This document shows positions 33,440 to 43,738 of a stretch of 64,000 bases of DNA, piece by piece. Position numbers and translations under genes: made by a program. The notes beneath the pieces are model-generated. The model was not told the DNA's origin. It searched no databases and saw only the letters and a list, made by a program, of their open reading frames with translations. The first letter of the stretch is position 1. Each line of letters starts with the position of its first letter. The stretch is from the NCBI GenBank assembly GCA_911728435.2, contig OU452198.1:30657902-30721901 (forward strand), given 5' to 3'. The DNA is from Apoderus coryli (lineage: Eukaryota; Arthropoda; Insecta; Coleoptera; Attelabidae).

Positions 33440-35601
33440 TTAGACTTCCTAAAGAGCCTGCTCGTAGACGTAACTGGACAGAATATGGGTCTCGAATTAA
33501 TTGGACACCAACGAGGACCAGTTTGATTTTCTCAAAACATTTGTCACCTGCAACTTTTGACAAAACATCGCTAGTTTGTGTTAGGCTGAAACTGGATCCA
33601 GTCCCTGCTCATCCGCATTGTCTAGTAAGTAAATCTTATTATGTAGAATAATTATTTAACTCAAATAACAATTAATTGTTATGCTACTATAATATATCCA
33701 ACACAAAATGTGTTAATAATACGCTTGTATGACATGTTATATGTAGTTAGTAGCTAATAACATGTTTGATTTCAGGAACAGTCCTCCAGTAAATCACCGA
33801 TCACAATAATATCTGACATTCTAATACAACGGACTCCTCCAATGAACATAGATATACCTAAAACACCTGCTCAACCAACTACAGACGAAAAATATGGAGA
33901 AAATTGAAACAGGTTGAAATAGCAAAATTAGAAAAAAAAGGTAATTATGCTGCAAAAAATAAAAACTATGGGCGAGAGAAGCGGATATCAAGCATAAAAA
34001 ATATTTTTACTGCAAAAGAAGCACTTTATCCAAGAAGAAACGCTGGATATTATTTCAAAACTAGGGGACCACAGGACTTATACATAGGGGAATTGAAGAA
34101 AAAATGTAATCATCTATTAAACAAAGAATATGCGAAAGAGGTGAAAGTGTTTGCTCTTACACTGCATTATTATTCGCCATCTGCTTATAACTATAAGCAA
34201 ATGGTATCACAGTGTTAATGGAGAGCCGGGATTTACGATTGAAGCATTTTAGGCTTTGAAGTTTAAAGTTCAATATTCTTCAAAGAAAAGAATATGCGGC
34301 TTAATAATTGATGATATAGCTATCCGTCAGCAAGAAGAATGGGTTACCAGTAAGGATAAATATTATGGCTATATTGTTATGGGAACAGGTTCATCAGAGA
34401 ATGTTTTGGCTAAAGAGGCCTTAGTTTTTCTTTTAAAGTGTATCAACAGAAAATGGAAGATACCAGTAGGTTATTTCATGATTTCCAGTACAACAGGAGA
34501 GCAGAAAAAGGTCTTGGTTTTGGAATGCCTAAGAAATTATCATGAGGTTGGATTACAAGTTGTCAGCCTAACATGTGATGGACCTCCAGCAAATTTAACA
34601 ATGGCAAAACACCTGGGTTGCAATTTACATCACTAAAATTTAAAAACTACTTTTTCACATCCATCATGTGATGAAGAAGTTGTGGTTTTCCTTGACCCAC
34701 CCCATATGCTAAAGTTAGTTCGAAATACACTAGGCGAAAAACATTCTTTTACCGATGCACAAAATAATAGTATTTAGTGGAGATATTTTAAACAATTGCA
34801 TGAATTGCAACAGAGTGAATTTTTTCATTTAGCTAATAAGTTAAGATCACAACACATTGCTTTTCATAAACAAAAAATGAAAGTCCGCCTGGCAACCCAG
34901 TTATTTAGCAAAAGTGTTGCTACTGCGTTAGAGTTCTGTTTGAATGAATTGCAGCTAGAACAATAAGCTCTTCGTAAATGTTGGAAATTTGGGTCACACT
35001 GGCTGCCGATCATCACTGTGAGTTGTGGATCAACGAAACGGTCCGTCTGGTGAAAGCATGGTAGTGTGAAACAAATTTCCAACATAACTAAAAGTCTTGT
35101 TACTTTATGTAACAAGCAACACTTTATCCAAATCATGATTATCTTCCTGGACCATTTTCTGAATTTTCGAAATTCATTATTGTTAATTGTTAATATTGCG
35201 GGAGTTGTAGTTTTTAGTTTAAAGTAGCAAAGTATTTGCGGAGAATGTCAAGATGCATTATTAACATGAAGGCAAAAAAGGGTTTACAAATTTCTTCAAA
35301 AGATGTTCTAGACGTTTGTTTCCAATGCGAAAAGATCATAAAAAATCGTATAGTAGCTACTAATGAAAAGTTGTCTGCAGAATTAATAATAAACCTAGTT
35401 TTAAAGGAATTTGTAAATAGTAATATTTTTCCTAATTTAGTTGTGCACGGTTTTGATCAATCAGTGTTTGATAACTATATATATTTACTGATCAAATCTA
35501 TTGCGACTAAATATGTTAATACCAGGATGTATTATTTAAGTAAAAATAAAATAGATAAATCACTTAGCATACGGCAACATTTAAATAAAATTAATAATTA
35601 A
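33440..35601 (+). pseudogene. P-element-like transposase with THAP domain, internally deleted
   Basis: Plus-strand P-superfamily transposase inside the mariner element. After a TTTTTAG acceptor, the second half of a THAP zinc finger (RLPKEPARRRNWTEYGSRIN, then SKHLSPATFD) ends at a GTAAGT near 33627. The next exon (from about 33780) holds VKVFALTLHYYSPSAYNY. The RNase H-like part contains ICGLIIDDIAIRQQ, VSLTCDGPPANLTMAKHLGC and FLDPPHMLKLVRNTLGE. After ALRKC a 106-bp MITE and a deletion remove the block kept in the copy at 6232-6612. The C-terminal part resumes at PDHDYLPGPFSEF (about 35125) and ends at 35601. Several stops and frameshifts make it inactive. Confidence 0.88.
34979..35084. mobile_element. 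106-bp MITE in the P-like gene
   Basis: Ends are inverted repeats TGTTGGAAATTTG...CAAATTTCCAACA, with further matching bases (TCACAC/GTGTGA) after a 2-base mismatch. It interrupts the P-like sequence right at the deletion point. No clear target duplication. Confidence 0.7.
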
Positions 35602-36125
35602 TATTATATCATTTATAAAGTACTAACGTCTTTTATTCCTGTATTTAGGTATCAAATATCAACAATTAATAATTACCTATATTTCAAGTGTTTTGTACAC
35701 TTTTCAAACTAAAGTATAAACCCAAGCTGCAAATTAAAAAACAAAAACGTCAACAAAAATAGCCAGTGCGGCTCTGGAGAATCCGCCATATTGGCGATAA
35801 CGCCCCGCCCAACGCATCCGTTTGTGTACAATGAGAAATCATTGTTTATTATTTTTTCTACTCCTGTTCTGTTAAGCCGTCTATTGCAAAACTGTTAATG
35901 TGACATGTAAATTCAATCTTACATAAGTGTTACGTAATGATCACCAAAGTGTTACGTAATGAATAGTACATAACACTTTGGGGATTTTTATTTTTTATTA
36001 TGGAATTATGTCAAACACAAATGTCAAATATTTAAATGTCATAATAACCTTTTCTTCTGTGTGAAATATTTTTGCCTAAATTTTAATTCTAAAATGGATT
36101 CTAATTCTGCAAAGTCGTAGAAAAA
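35602..36125. other. Gene-free part of the intron
   Basis: Repeated GTGTTACGTAATGA (about 35925 and 35950) and AGTACATAACACTTT suggest a small repeat. Nothing coding was recognised. Confidence 0.4.
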
Positions 36126-36129
36126 GTAC

Positions 36130-36260
36130 AGTACATAACTCGAGCTGTAAATAATTTTCCATGCTCGAGACTATTGCCTCACTCGCCGATTCGCGGCTCG
36201 TGGGCGAACTAGTCTCTCGCATGTAAAATATCATTTACAGCACATGTTATGTAATATACT
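36130..36260. repeat. Hairpin element (inverted repeat ~60-bp arms)
   Basis: Outer arms TACATAACTCGAGCTGTAAAT and its inverted partner ATTTACAGCACATGTTATGTA. Inner arms CATGCTCGAGACTA and TAGTCTCTCGCATG. The centre is relatively GC-rich (CTCGCCGATTCGCGGCTCG). It looks like a small foldback MITE. Confidence 0.7.
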
Positions 36261-36526
36261 ATTAATAAACACAATGGTGAAATAATGCTTACAGTGGCTC
36301 CTTATAACTCAATGGTTTTTCTCAATGATGACTAGATTTAAATTAATAATAATTCCAAGTGAAAGATTATGCTGATTTCAAGAAAACATTTTTCGAAATT
36401 TTGACATACTTAAGTGATTTTCGTCTTATTTTTGGTCGTAGATTCTACCCCCAAAGGCTGGGGAATCAGTTCAATTTTAGTGTGATTTTATTTTTCAAAC
36501 TAACAGTAAAACAATAATTTACTTAC

Positions 36527-37171
36527 CTGAAGTTCTATTTGTTCTTCTGGAGTAGGCTTGGTAACACGCTGTTCATTCTCATAACCACCCCATGGTCCCA
36601 AAAATCCATCAATGTCGCTTGCGTCATTATTTTGGTTCCGTTTTCGCTTATCCAAAGTTCTTAACTTCGTTGATTCAAACACGGTTTTCAAATTCGAATT
36701 TGTAGCCTCTTCTGTGTTGCCAATAACTCTATCTCCACCGTCTTTTTCTATATCTCCTACTGATGGATCTAAAGCATAACCATAACTCGCAAATGTCCGA
36801 CGTTGATTTTCGAATTGAAATTCACTTAGGTAAGCTGGTTCTATTCGACCTGATAACATGTTGGTGTCCAAGCTCTGTTGTTGAGTTTGGAATGGGTTTG
36901 CCGGACCTACCACTGGTGCAAACAATTCATCGTATTTTGCGTTGTATGTAAGTTCTTTGGTATCTGGTTTTGTGAATATTTTGTCATCGGTGAGACTAGT
37001 TGAAAGAACTGTTGGAGCCGCACATATTTGCATTAGTTTACCTCTTAGAGAAAGGTCTACTTCTGGAGTTTCATTACAGGTCCGATCACGAGTTGTTTCC
37101 GTTGGCTTTACTTCAGATGAATTTTTGCCTTCGTCACCGTCACTATCACTATATTCTTGTAGTGATAACAT
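36527..37171 (-). CDS. CDC40: CDC40/PRP17 pre-mRNA processing factor 17, exon 1
   Basis: First coding exon, 215 codons from the ATG at 37171 to a GTAAGT donor. It encodes the N-terminal part of CDC40 that precedes the propeller: an acidic start (SLQEYSDSDGDEGKNSSE), YDELFAPVVGPANPF, NMLSGRIEPAYLSEFQFENQ, RRTFASYGYALDPSVGD, NDASDIDGFLGPWGGYENEQ and PTPEEQIELQ. These blocks match the conserved N-terminus of metazoan CDC40. An in-frame GTG 12 bases upstream exists, but the ATG is the natural start. It ends at a codon boundary and joins exon 2 (E-L-M-T). Two damaged copies are at 3868-4641 and 11748-12369. A constitutive housekeeping gene is expected. Confidence 0.95.
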
Positions 37172-37640
37172 TCTTCGTAGCACTTTATCTTAAACTTAAT
37201 ATGGACAAACCGCTTAATAAACTATTATTAAACAAACATAAGCTAGAGAAATATTAACCACACACACATAAAACTTGCATGCTGTGTTATGTGACCACAC
37301 AATACAAAATTTAAATGTATCTAAAAAAATATCAATACTGCTGGTGGTACAATAAAACATGTACCTTAAATAATGCGTAGAAAATTCAAATGTCAAAGCA
37401 AAAGTCACTGTCACTTGTCTGTCAATCACAAATTTGATTGTCGGTTGACTGAGAAATTATCCTCAAAATTTGACGTTGACGTGCCTTTTATGTAAAATTC
37501 AAGTGAAGTGAGCAGTAGATGATCATGTAAATCAGCCCAGCTGATCTGAATTTGTAGATGCATAACACTTGCTATTTCGACTGCACCTTGTGTAGATAAA
37601 CAGAAATTCAAAATTATCCTTATAATTATAAATTGCACAT
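37172..37640 (-). promoter_or_regulatory. CDC40 upstream region (duplicated elsewhere)
   Basis: The region 5' of CDC40, of which large parts recur at 2975-3867 and 12370-12543. It is the only candidate promoter for the gene in this window. I see no firm TATA box or initiator, so promoter activity is inferred from position alone. Confidence 0.45.
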
Positions 37641-37942
37641 ATTATTTCAAGTAGGTATGTAAACATTTAACAATACCGTCTAACAACATAATATTATTTT
37701 GTAAATGACAAATTTCATCACCAGTGGATTTCCTAATCGCCAAATATCAGATGTTTTCACTCACTTCACATTACTGCCCTTATAAAATTCATGCCATCGT
37801 TCAATTTATAAGCTAAGATTATCTAACATCAGCTCAAGTGAGCGATATAGGATTACACATAGTCGTGTGTCTCTTGATTTTACAGGCAAGTTTCTATGTA
37901 TAAAAAGACGAGTCTGAAATATCACAACTCAGCTCATTGGAA

Positions 37943-37984
37943 CTTATGTATCACAAAACATACCCCTGTTTTGTCCTTATGTAT
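37943..37984. repeat. Tiny palindromic insertion with CTTATGTAT direct repeats
   Basis: A 24-bp insert CACAAAACATACCCC-TGTTTTGTC (37952-37975) lies between two exact copies of CTTATGTAT (37943-37951 and 37976-37984). Its left arm is identical over 15 bases to the insert at 44339-44370. The right arm has lost part of the complement (GGGGTA). Confidence 0.75.
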
Positions 37985-38039
37985 GATATGCGCACATTGT
38001 ACACTTATTGAATGCAAATAGGGATTTTAAAAAAATAAA

Positions 38040-38200
38040 AAGTATCGATACCAATACTGATACTTTTTGCCAAGTATCGATTCCTAACGATACTTGTCTA
38101 AAAAGTATCGATACTCTTAGGTATCGGTATCGAAACTGTACACAACACTTATAACAATAAAACTGTTGAATGTATATTCGAGTTTGTGTTACATAGGACA
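38040..38200. repeat. TATCGATA-rich repeat, related to 6960-7130
   Basis: Repeated AGTATCGATA/GTATCGGTATCG words. The segment from AAAAGTATCGATA to TGTGTTACATAGG is the reverse complement of about 6950-7130, without the palindromic insert found there. More such words continue at 38300-38395. It is probably part of a DNA transposon end. Confidence 0.65.
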
Positions 38201-38280
38201 GTGGTCGCCAACCTTTTGAATGTATTGATCACCAAAAAAAAAAACACACTGAAGAAAATAATTCAGAAATGGTGGTGGCA
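38199..38280. mobile_element. Solo end of a hAT-like element
   Basis: CAGTGGTCGCCAACCTTTTG resembles the inverted repeat of Charlie-type hAT elements. No matching second end was found, so boundaries are unknown. In the related repeat at 6950 the sequence at this junction differs, consistent with an insertion here. Confidence 0.4.
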
Positions 38281-38797
38281 GTATAATGTACAATAATTAT
38301 TTTCGATACCGATACTGCTACGAAAGTATCGAACATCTCTACTCGATACTGCAGCAAAAGTATGGATACTCTCAAAGTATCGAAGTATCGTTAGCATCCC
38401 TAAATGCAAACAGGGTTTGTTCCTGTCAGCACAATTGTACTGAAATCAGTACAATGAGCAATTTGTCAGTACGTCAGTACAATAGCTAATAATTTCAGTA
38501 CCATTTGATTAGGTTTACAATTTTTCTGCTTTCTATCAATTTTAAGGCAACTAACCACCTAATGTGGCCGAATTACCAAGAAGTTAAGGCCATATAATAG
38601 AAGAAAAAGAATGATTGAAAGTCAATTTTGGACAGAATAGCATATTAAAAAGAGGAAGAAAGAAGAATTAGCCACAATTGTTTTTCAAACGAAATAAATT
38701 ATCCATCATCAAAGTGGAGTGTCAGTTTCAAATAAAAGAAAACAAACAAAAACTTCCAAAGTCAACTCCACAAAATCTTTAATTCAATTATAAAAAA

Positions 38798-38835
38798 GGG
38801 AAACTAGTTTCGGCTCAACAAGCCATCATCAGTCC
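38798..38835 (-). ncRNA. Hammerhead-like motif, left arm
   Basis: The reverse complement of the motif at 39071-39107 with the same sequence: GGA-CTGATGA-T-GGCT-TGTTG-AGCC-GAA-ACTAGT-T-TCC. See that entry. Confidence 0.5.
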
Positions 38836-39070
38836 ATTCTTACAAAAAAATCCGTGTACAAAAAACAAAAAAAAAAAAACATCAAACATGAATATGAATA
38901 TGACTATGACATTACATTACACGAAAACAAACACCTGTGTTGAGTAAATAATATTTATTTACTCAACACAGGTGTTTGTTTTCGTGTAATGTAATGTCAT
39001 AGTCATATTCATATTCATGTTTGATGTTTTTTTTTTTTGTTTTTTTGTACACGGATTTTTTTGTAAGAAT

Positions 39071-39107
39071 GGACTGATGATGGCTTGTTGAGCCGAAACT
39101 AGTTTCC
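39071..39107 (+). ncRNA. Hammerhead-like motif, right arm
   Basis: Core CUGAUGA and GAAA, stem II GGCU/AGCC with a 5-nt loop, self-complementary stem III ACUAGU, a U at the cleavage position, and a short stem I GGA/UCC. As at 26375, one extra U sits between CUGAUGA and stem II. With only three base pairs in stem I, activity would rely on dimer formation. Confidence 0.5.
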
Positions 39108-39179
39108 CTTTTTTATAATTGAATTAAAGATTTTGTGGAGTTGACTTTGGAAGTTTTTGTTTGTTTTCTTTTATTTACA

Positions 39180-40288
39180 ATTGTTTTTGGTCGTTGTCAG
39201 TTGTCATCAGTCTTAAATGTCATAAGTCAGAAACCTAAATATGGTTCAATTTAAGAAACCCGTTTATAACATCTTATTGGCTAGGCAAACGGCGAACACT
39301 TAAAATACATTCAGTAAGGGCCAGTTTTATAGGTATAGTTTAAACTAAATGTGGCAGTTAAACTTAAGTTTTTCTTTTTTGTTCATTTTATAGCTGCAGT
39401 TGACCATTAATCTTCAGAATTCTGTAGTTTAACTATCAACTGATGCATGAAGTACCCGTTAAACTGTAAACTAGAGTTTAAATATACAAATTGTGTACTT
39501 TTTAACAGACATACTTGTACGAATTGTTAGTAAAGCAATAAAAATATTTGTGAAAGGGTTATACATAATAAAAATAAAATTACATATAAAATAAGTACCT
39601 ACCTAGTACTATTTGCTTGTGTAATATGGATGATGTATTAGATGAAATATTTAGGGATTATTGCCTCATGATAAGGATTACGAAAACATCATTGATGCTA
39701 TTGAAGTCCCAAGAAAACTTCGAACTTTTAAGGAACGAATAAATGATATGAATAATTTTTAGCGCGATTTATAATTTCAAAGTGTCTCTTGAGTTCTTAC
39801 TAGAGAGACTGGGCCCAGTTCTAGAAAAGAATACAATCCAAAAAGTTTTACTTTTACTAACCAATTTATATTTTTACCAAGAAATAGATTTTTTATCATG
39901 AATTATCCATATCTGCTCTGATATTTGAATAAATACTTATTGATATAGAACGGTGTGTTGCTTAACAAGAGAATTTCATATAAAGTGAAGTTAGCTAGAT
40001 TTTGCAAGTAACCGTAATCTATAAAACTCACATTTTGAATAACTATGAGTTAAACTAAAGATAAAAGCTGGTGGTTAAACTATAGTTTTACCGTAACCTA
40101 TAAAACTGGCCCTTAATTAGACTGACCCATGCAGGTTCCTAGGCGAATGATTTTTGTTATATATGATTAGGTATTCTCCTTCATTTTTTTTGTCTGTTTT
40201 TTCTTTAGTTCTTCTTTGTTTATTATCGTTTGTTACTGAAAATATTTTTTTATGAAATTGTTTAAGTTTTTGAAAAAGGTGTAACACT
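39180..40288. other. Gene-free stretch
   Basis: The block around 39313-39480 (GGGCCAGTTTTATAGGTATA, GTTTAAACT) recurs inverted near 40020-40115 (TATAGTTTTACCGTAACCTA, AAAACTGGCCC), so 39313-40115 may be a DNA element with ends GGGCCAGTTTTATAGG. The interior includes a possible broken frame near 39630-39780 that I cannot assign. Confidence 0.5.
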
Positions 40289-40289
40289 A

Positions 40290-40744
40290 GGGTTATTCTT
40301 TCGTACTGAACTAAGTGAACAATCTGAAAATTTTCAGTTCATTCACGATTATGCGTATTCTTTCGACATCGGTCACTTCTACCAAACTGATTAAAATTCC
40401 TACCCCCCTTGCCCCTTACTGATCAACCTCTAGGTACCGGTTAGTTCGTTCAGTTAACAGTTAACCTCTAAAAGTATTGAATATTGAGAGATAATAATTG
40501 GAATATGATTCCGAATGAAACTAATAAATTGTAAAAGTTTAAAACATGGATAATAATATCATGGAAGAAATAATTTTCCAGTTTTCAGAGCAGATTTGGT
40601 TGTTTAGACAAGTTTTCGAGGTTAAGTGAAAGACAATCACAAAAAAGATGTTCTTTCGGTTTCGCCAAATATTCAGTTCAGTATAATCACTTTCAGTTTA
40701 ATCACATTCACTTGTTCAGATCAATCACTACGAAAGAATAACCC
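40290..40744. mobile_element. MITE family 1, copy 2
   Basis: About 455 bp, inverted relative to copies 1 and 3, flanked by TA on both sides (40288-40289, 40745-40746). The ends are GGGTTATTCTTTCGTA and its complement. Confidence 0.9.
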
Positions 40745-40762
40745 TACTGTAATTGGTTATAT

Positions 40763-40829
40763 GTATGTATATATATATATATATAACTAATTAAAATTTT
40801 CTTATTTTAAATTAAATGTTTTGTTTCGA

Positions 40830-40867
<38 letters not shown>

Positions 40868-40922
40868 CTAAGGGAAAATATTCACTTAAAGTGACTCACC
40901 TATATATATATATATATATATT
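40763..40922. repeat. Three (TA)n microsatellites
   Basis: TATATA runs at about 40766-40785, 40832-40864 and 40902-40921, separated by unrelated AT-rich DNA. Confidence 0.85.
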
Positions 40923-41108
40923 GGTATTATACTGTATTTACTATACTCTGTATGTTCTGTATTGTATTTGTTATGGAAATTAGGTTAGCTGAACAGACAA
41001 TTTTGGTCAGTAGATTAAAATTTAACTGAAACTCGCCCAATTAAAAAAAATAAAGGCCTAGGTAAACATGCAGTATAGTTGTACTAAATTCTGGTCTGAC
41101 CGCGCAGC

Positions 41109-42461
41109 TTTTTTTTTTTTTTTTTTTTTTGATTCAGGCCAAGGCAGAGAAATCATCATGACACCTAGGGGGTTCCTTACCACTTCCCTAGGTAGTGTGG
41201 GACTCTAACCCAAACTAAAACTCTGCCTTATCTTTGTAGTATGGCTCGGGAACCCTCCCTTTTCCATGTCCTCGCTTGATTGTCCTCTGTTGCTGTTGTC
41301 TTCTGGTGTTGATTGTCGTCTGATGCTGTTGTCCTCTGTTGGTGGTGCCTAGAACACTCTGAAACATACCTTTATATTAGTATACCTGACCTGAAAGAAA
41401 CAATATTATTGGTGTCCTAATCCTGTGGATTCCTTCGTCAGAGTTGACTCCTCGGTCTCCGGTACCGCCTGGCACCGTCTTCTACATTGTAGTTGACTGA
41501 TTCGCGAATCAGTGGGTTTGCATGGGTCTCTGCCATTGCAAAGACCTTCTGGGCTCTCAACCTCATGACGTCCCTGAGGGCGTCGAGTTTGAGATCCCTT
41601 CGGATCTGTGCGTTTGACACAAACCAGGGTGCACCCACTGCCATCCTTCTTGCCTTGTTCTCCGTGGCCTCCAATCGTTTCAGGTACGATGGTGCCGCGT
41701 ATCCCCATGCTGAACTGGCATAGGTCAAGGCAGGTCGCACGACTGCCTTAACCATTTGGAGCTTGACCTGCAAGGGCATCTTGCTCCTTCTGCAGATCAT
41801 CGGGTAGAGCCTCGACATGATGCCTTTGGCATTCGCGATGCTCTTCTCGATGTGCGGTCTCCATGACAGGGATCTGTCCAAAGTTACCCCCAGGTACTTT
41901 GCAGTGTCCTGCCATTGTATGTCAGTACCCTCGATGTTGACGAAGTCGTCGGGGCGCACTTGTCTTCTTCTGATGAGGAGCGCGGTGCTCTTCTCGGCAT
42001 TAATCTTGGTCTTCCACCTGGTGCACCATTCGGTGAAGTTGTCCGCTGCTCGCTGTAGGTATCTTGTCACCAATTCCGCACTGCGACTGCGGGCAATCAG
42101 GGCGGTGTCGTCTGCGTAGAGTGCCAAGGTGTTCTGGTCTGTCCTTGGGATGTCGCTGGTAAAGATGGAGAAAAGATGGGGGGATAGTACAGACCCCTGC
42201 GGCACGCCGGCCTCCAGGGTCCGTGATTCCGAGACCTCCTTCCCTGTCCTGACGCGAATCTGCCTGTCCTGTAGGTAGGAGTCTGCTAGCTTGAGTATCG
42301 CTGGTGGGTATCCTAATGTGTGAATCTTATAGATGAGTCCTTCCTGCCAGACCCTGTCGAAGGCTCTGGCCACATCCAGAAATACGATTCCCGTGACCTG
42401 GCGCCAGTTTAGTCCTTGTGCTGCATGCTCAACGAGTCTTAGCAGTTGCAGCTCCGTGTTG
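41109..42461 (-). mobile_element. 5'-truncated Jockey-like LINE with 12-bp target duplication
   Basis: Bounded by exact copies of TGACCGCGCAGC (41097-41108 and 42462-42473). A run of 22 T (poly-A on the minus strand) touches the left copy. This is a clean signature of target-primed reverse transcription. Only the 3' part of the element was copied. Its GC content is clearly higher than its surroundings, and the reading frame is undamaged, so the insertion is young. Confidence 0.95.
41438..42461 (-). CDS. Reverse transcriptase, C-terminal part (undamaged frame)
   Basis: The open frame of the truncated LINE, running from the 5' break (NTELQLLRLVEHAAQGLNW) for about 340 codons. RT motifs: GIVFLDVARAFDRVWQEGL, RTLEAGVPQGSVLSPHLF, catalytic LALYADDTALIA and AKYLGVTLDRSLSW. 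The C-terminal thumb follows, ending RRYRRPRSQL. The endonuclease and RT N-terminus are missing, so it cannot retrotranspose. The best fit is the Jockey group. It has no promoter of its own. Confidence 0.88.
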
Positions 42462-43303
42462 TGACCGCGCAGCTGCGCAGTCAGACGTGTTTTATGTGAA
42501 AAAGTGTCACTACTCTAACGATGTTGCCAGGTTGGTATCTATTCACTATATCGACTGATAGAATGAATAATACAATTTTATATTATAAATTTATACAATG
42601 GATGTAATTATTATATCATTCCTGGGGGTAAAATGCTGAGTACGGAAGGTTGGGTAGCAGGCAGGGATGTGTTGTAAGGGTGTAATAGTGATGATCAGGA
42701 AGAGTTAGTAAAGGAGGGTGAGTGTAGAAAGCAGGATTGAGATGAAATGTAGTAGGCACGTAGTTGTTATATTAGTTCGATATCAGTCATTATTAGGACA
42801 ACACATCCCTGCCTGCTACCTACCCTTCCATACTCAGCATTTTACCCTCAACCTGCTGCAATATTTGTGTGGATTAGTTCGATAGCAGTCATCGTTAGGT
42901 AATCATTGCAGGAGGTTGAGGGTAAAATGCTGAGTATGGAAGGTTAGGTAGCAGGGAGGGATGTGTTGTCCTAATAATGACTGCTATGGCACTAATATAA
43001 CAACTATCTCATCTCAATCCAGCTTTCTACACCCACCCTCCTTTACTAACTATTCCTGATAATTACTATTACACCCTTACAACACATCCCTGCCTGCTAC
43101 CTAACCTTCCATACTCAGCATTTTACCGCCAACCTCCTGCAATGATGACTGCTATCGAACTAATCCTCATAAATATAACAAATAGGTGTATAGCCTAGAT
43201 TAGCATTTACATTTAACGGTCAAAAATTAAGCGCCAAATATTTAACCGTTTCAACATAACATGTGTGTTTTAAACCTGGCAACACCACACTTCGATTACA
43301 TTA

Positions 43304-43738
43304 GGGTTATTCTTTCGTAGTGATTGACCTGAACAAGTGAATGTGATTAAACTGAATGTGATTATACTGAACTGAATATTTGGCGAAACCGAAAGATCAT
43401 CTTTTTTCTGATTGTCTTTCACTCAACCTCGAAAACTTCTGAAAACTGGAAAATTATTTCTTCCATGATGTTATTACCCATGTTTTAAACTTTTACAATT
43501 TATTGGTTTGAATCGAAATCATATTCCAATTATTATCTCTCAATATTCAATACTTTAAAGAGGTGAACTGTTAACTGAACGAACTTACCGGTACCCAGAG
43601 GTTGATCAGTAAGCGGCAAGGGGGGTAGGATTTCTAATCAGTTTGGTAGAAGTGACCGATGTCGAAAGAATACGCACAATCGTGAATGAACTGACAATTT
43701 TCAGATTGTTCACTTAGTTCAGTACGAAAGAATAACCC
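43304..43738. mobile_element. MITE family 1, copy 3
   Basis: About 435 bp, flanked by TA on both sides. It is inserted in the foldback element at ATTACATTAATCTGAAC; the other foldback copy (near 17015) has the uninterrupted site ATTACAATCT. Confidence 0.9.

Larger units (their letters stand above)
32140..36446 (-). mobile_element. Mariner/Tc1-like element inside the CDC40 intron
   Basis: The left end, next to TA at 32138, reads CACGGTGTCACAAAAAATAG and continues AATCTACGACCAAAAATACG and ACGAAAATCACTT. The inverted counterpart lies at about 36372-36446 (ending GGTCGTAGATTCTA), where the outermost ~20 bases are lost. Transposase remains lie next to the left end. The element was enlarged by a P-like insertion and other repeats. 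A shortened copy exists at 5611-6112. Confidence 0.75.
32009..36526 (-). other. CDC40 intron, filled with nested transposons
   Basis: A phase-0 intron of about 4.5 kb with GTAAGT donor and TTTTTTCAG acceptor on the minus strand. Almost all of it is a mariner/Tc1-like element (about 32140-36446) containing a P-like element and smaller repeats. Stripped of these, the ancestral intron would be only about 200 bp. Confidence 0.85.
38728..39178. mobile_element. Inverted pair of Penelope-type terminal repeats
   Basis: A near-perfect palindrome with arms of about 215 bp (38728-38945 and 38955-39178) meeting at TATTTATTTACTCAACACAG. Each arm carries AAAACAAACACCTGTGTTGA, a CATGAATATGAATATGACTA segment, a hammerhead-like motif, and ATTGAATTAAAGATTTTGTG. 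Head-to-head terminal repeats with embedded hammerheads are typical of Penelope-like elements. No coding region remains. Confidence 0.65.

Noticed and set aside
40763..40922. The (TA)n runs as an origin or cruciform element
   Set aside because: Ordinary microsatellites in AT-rich DNA. Nothing else supports a functional role.
41817..42119. Plus-strand ORFs across the young LINE
   Set aside because: Antisense shadows of the minus-strand RT frame, which shows clear conserved motifs.
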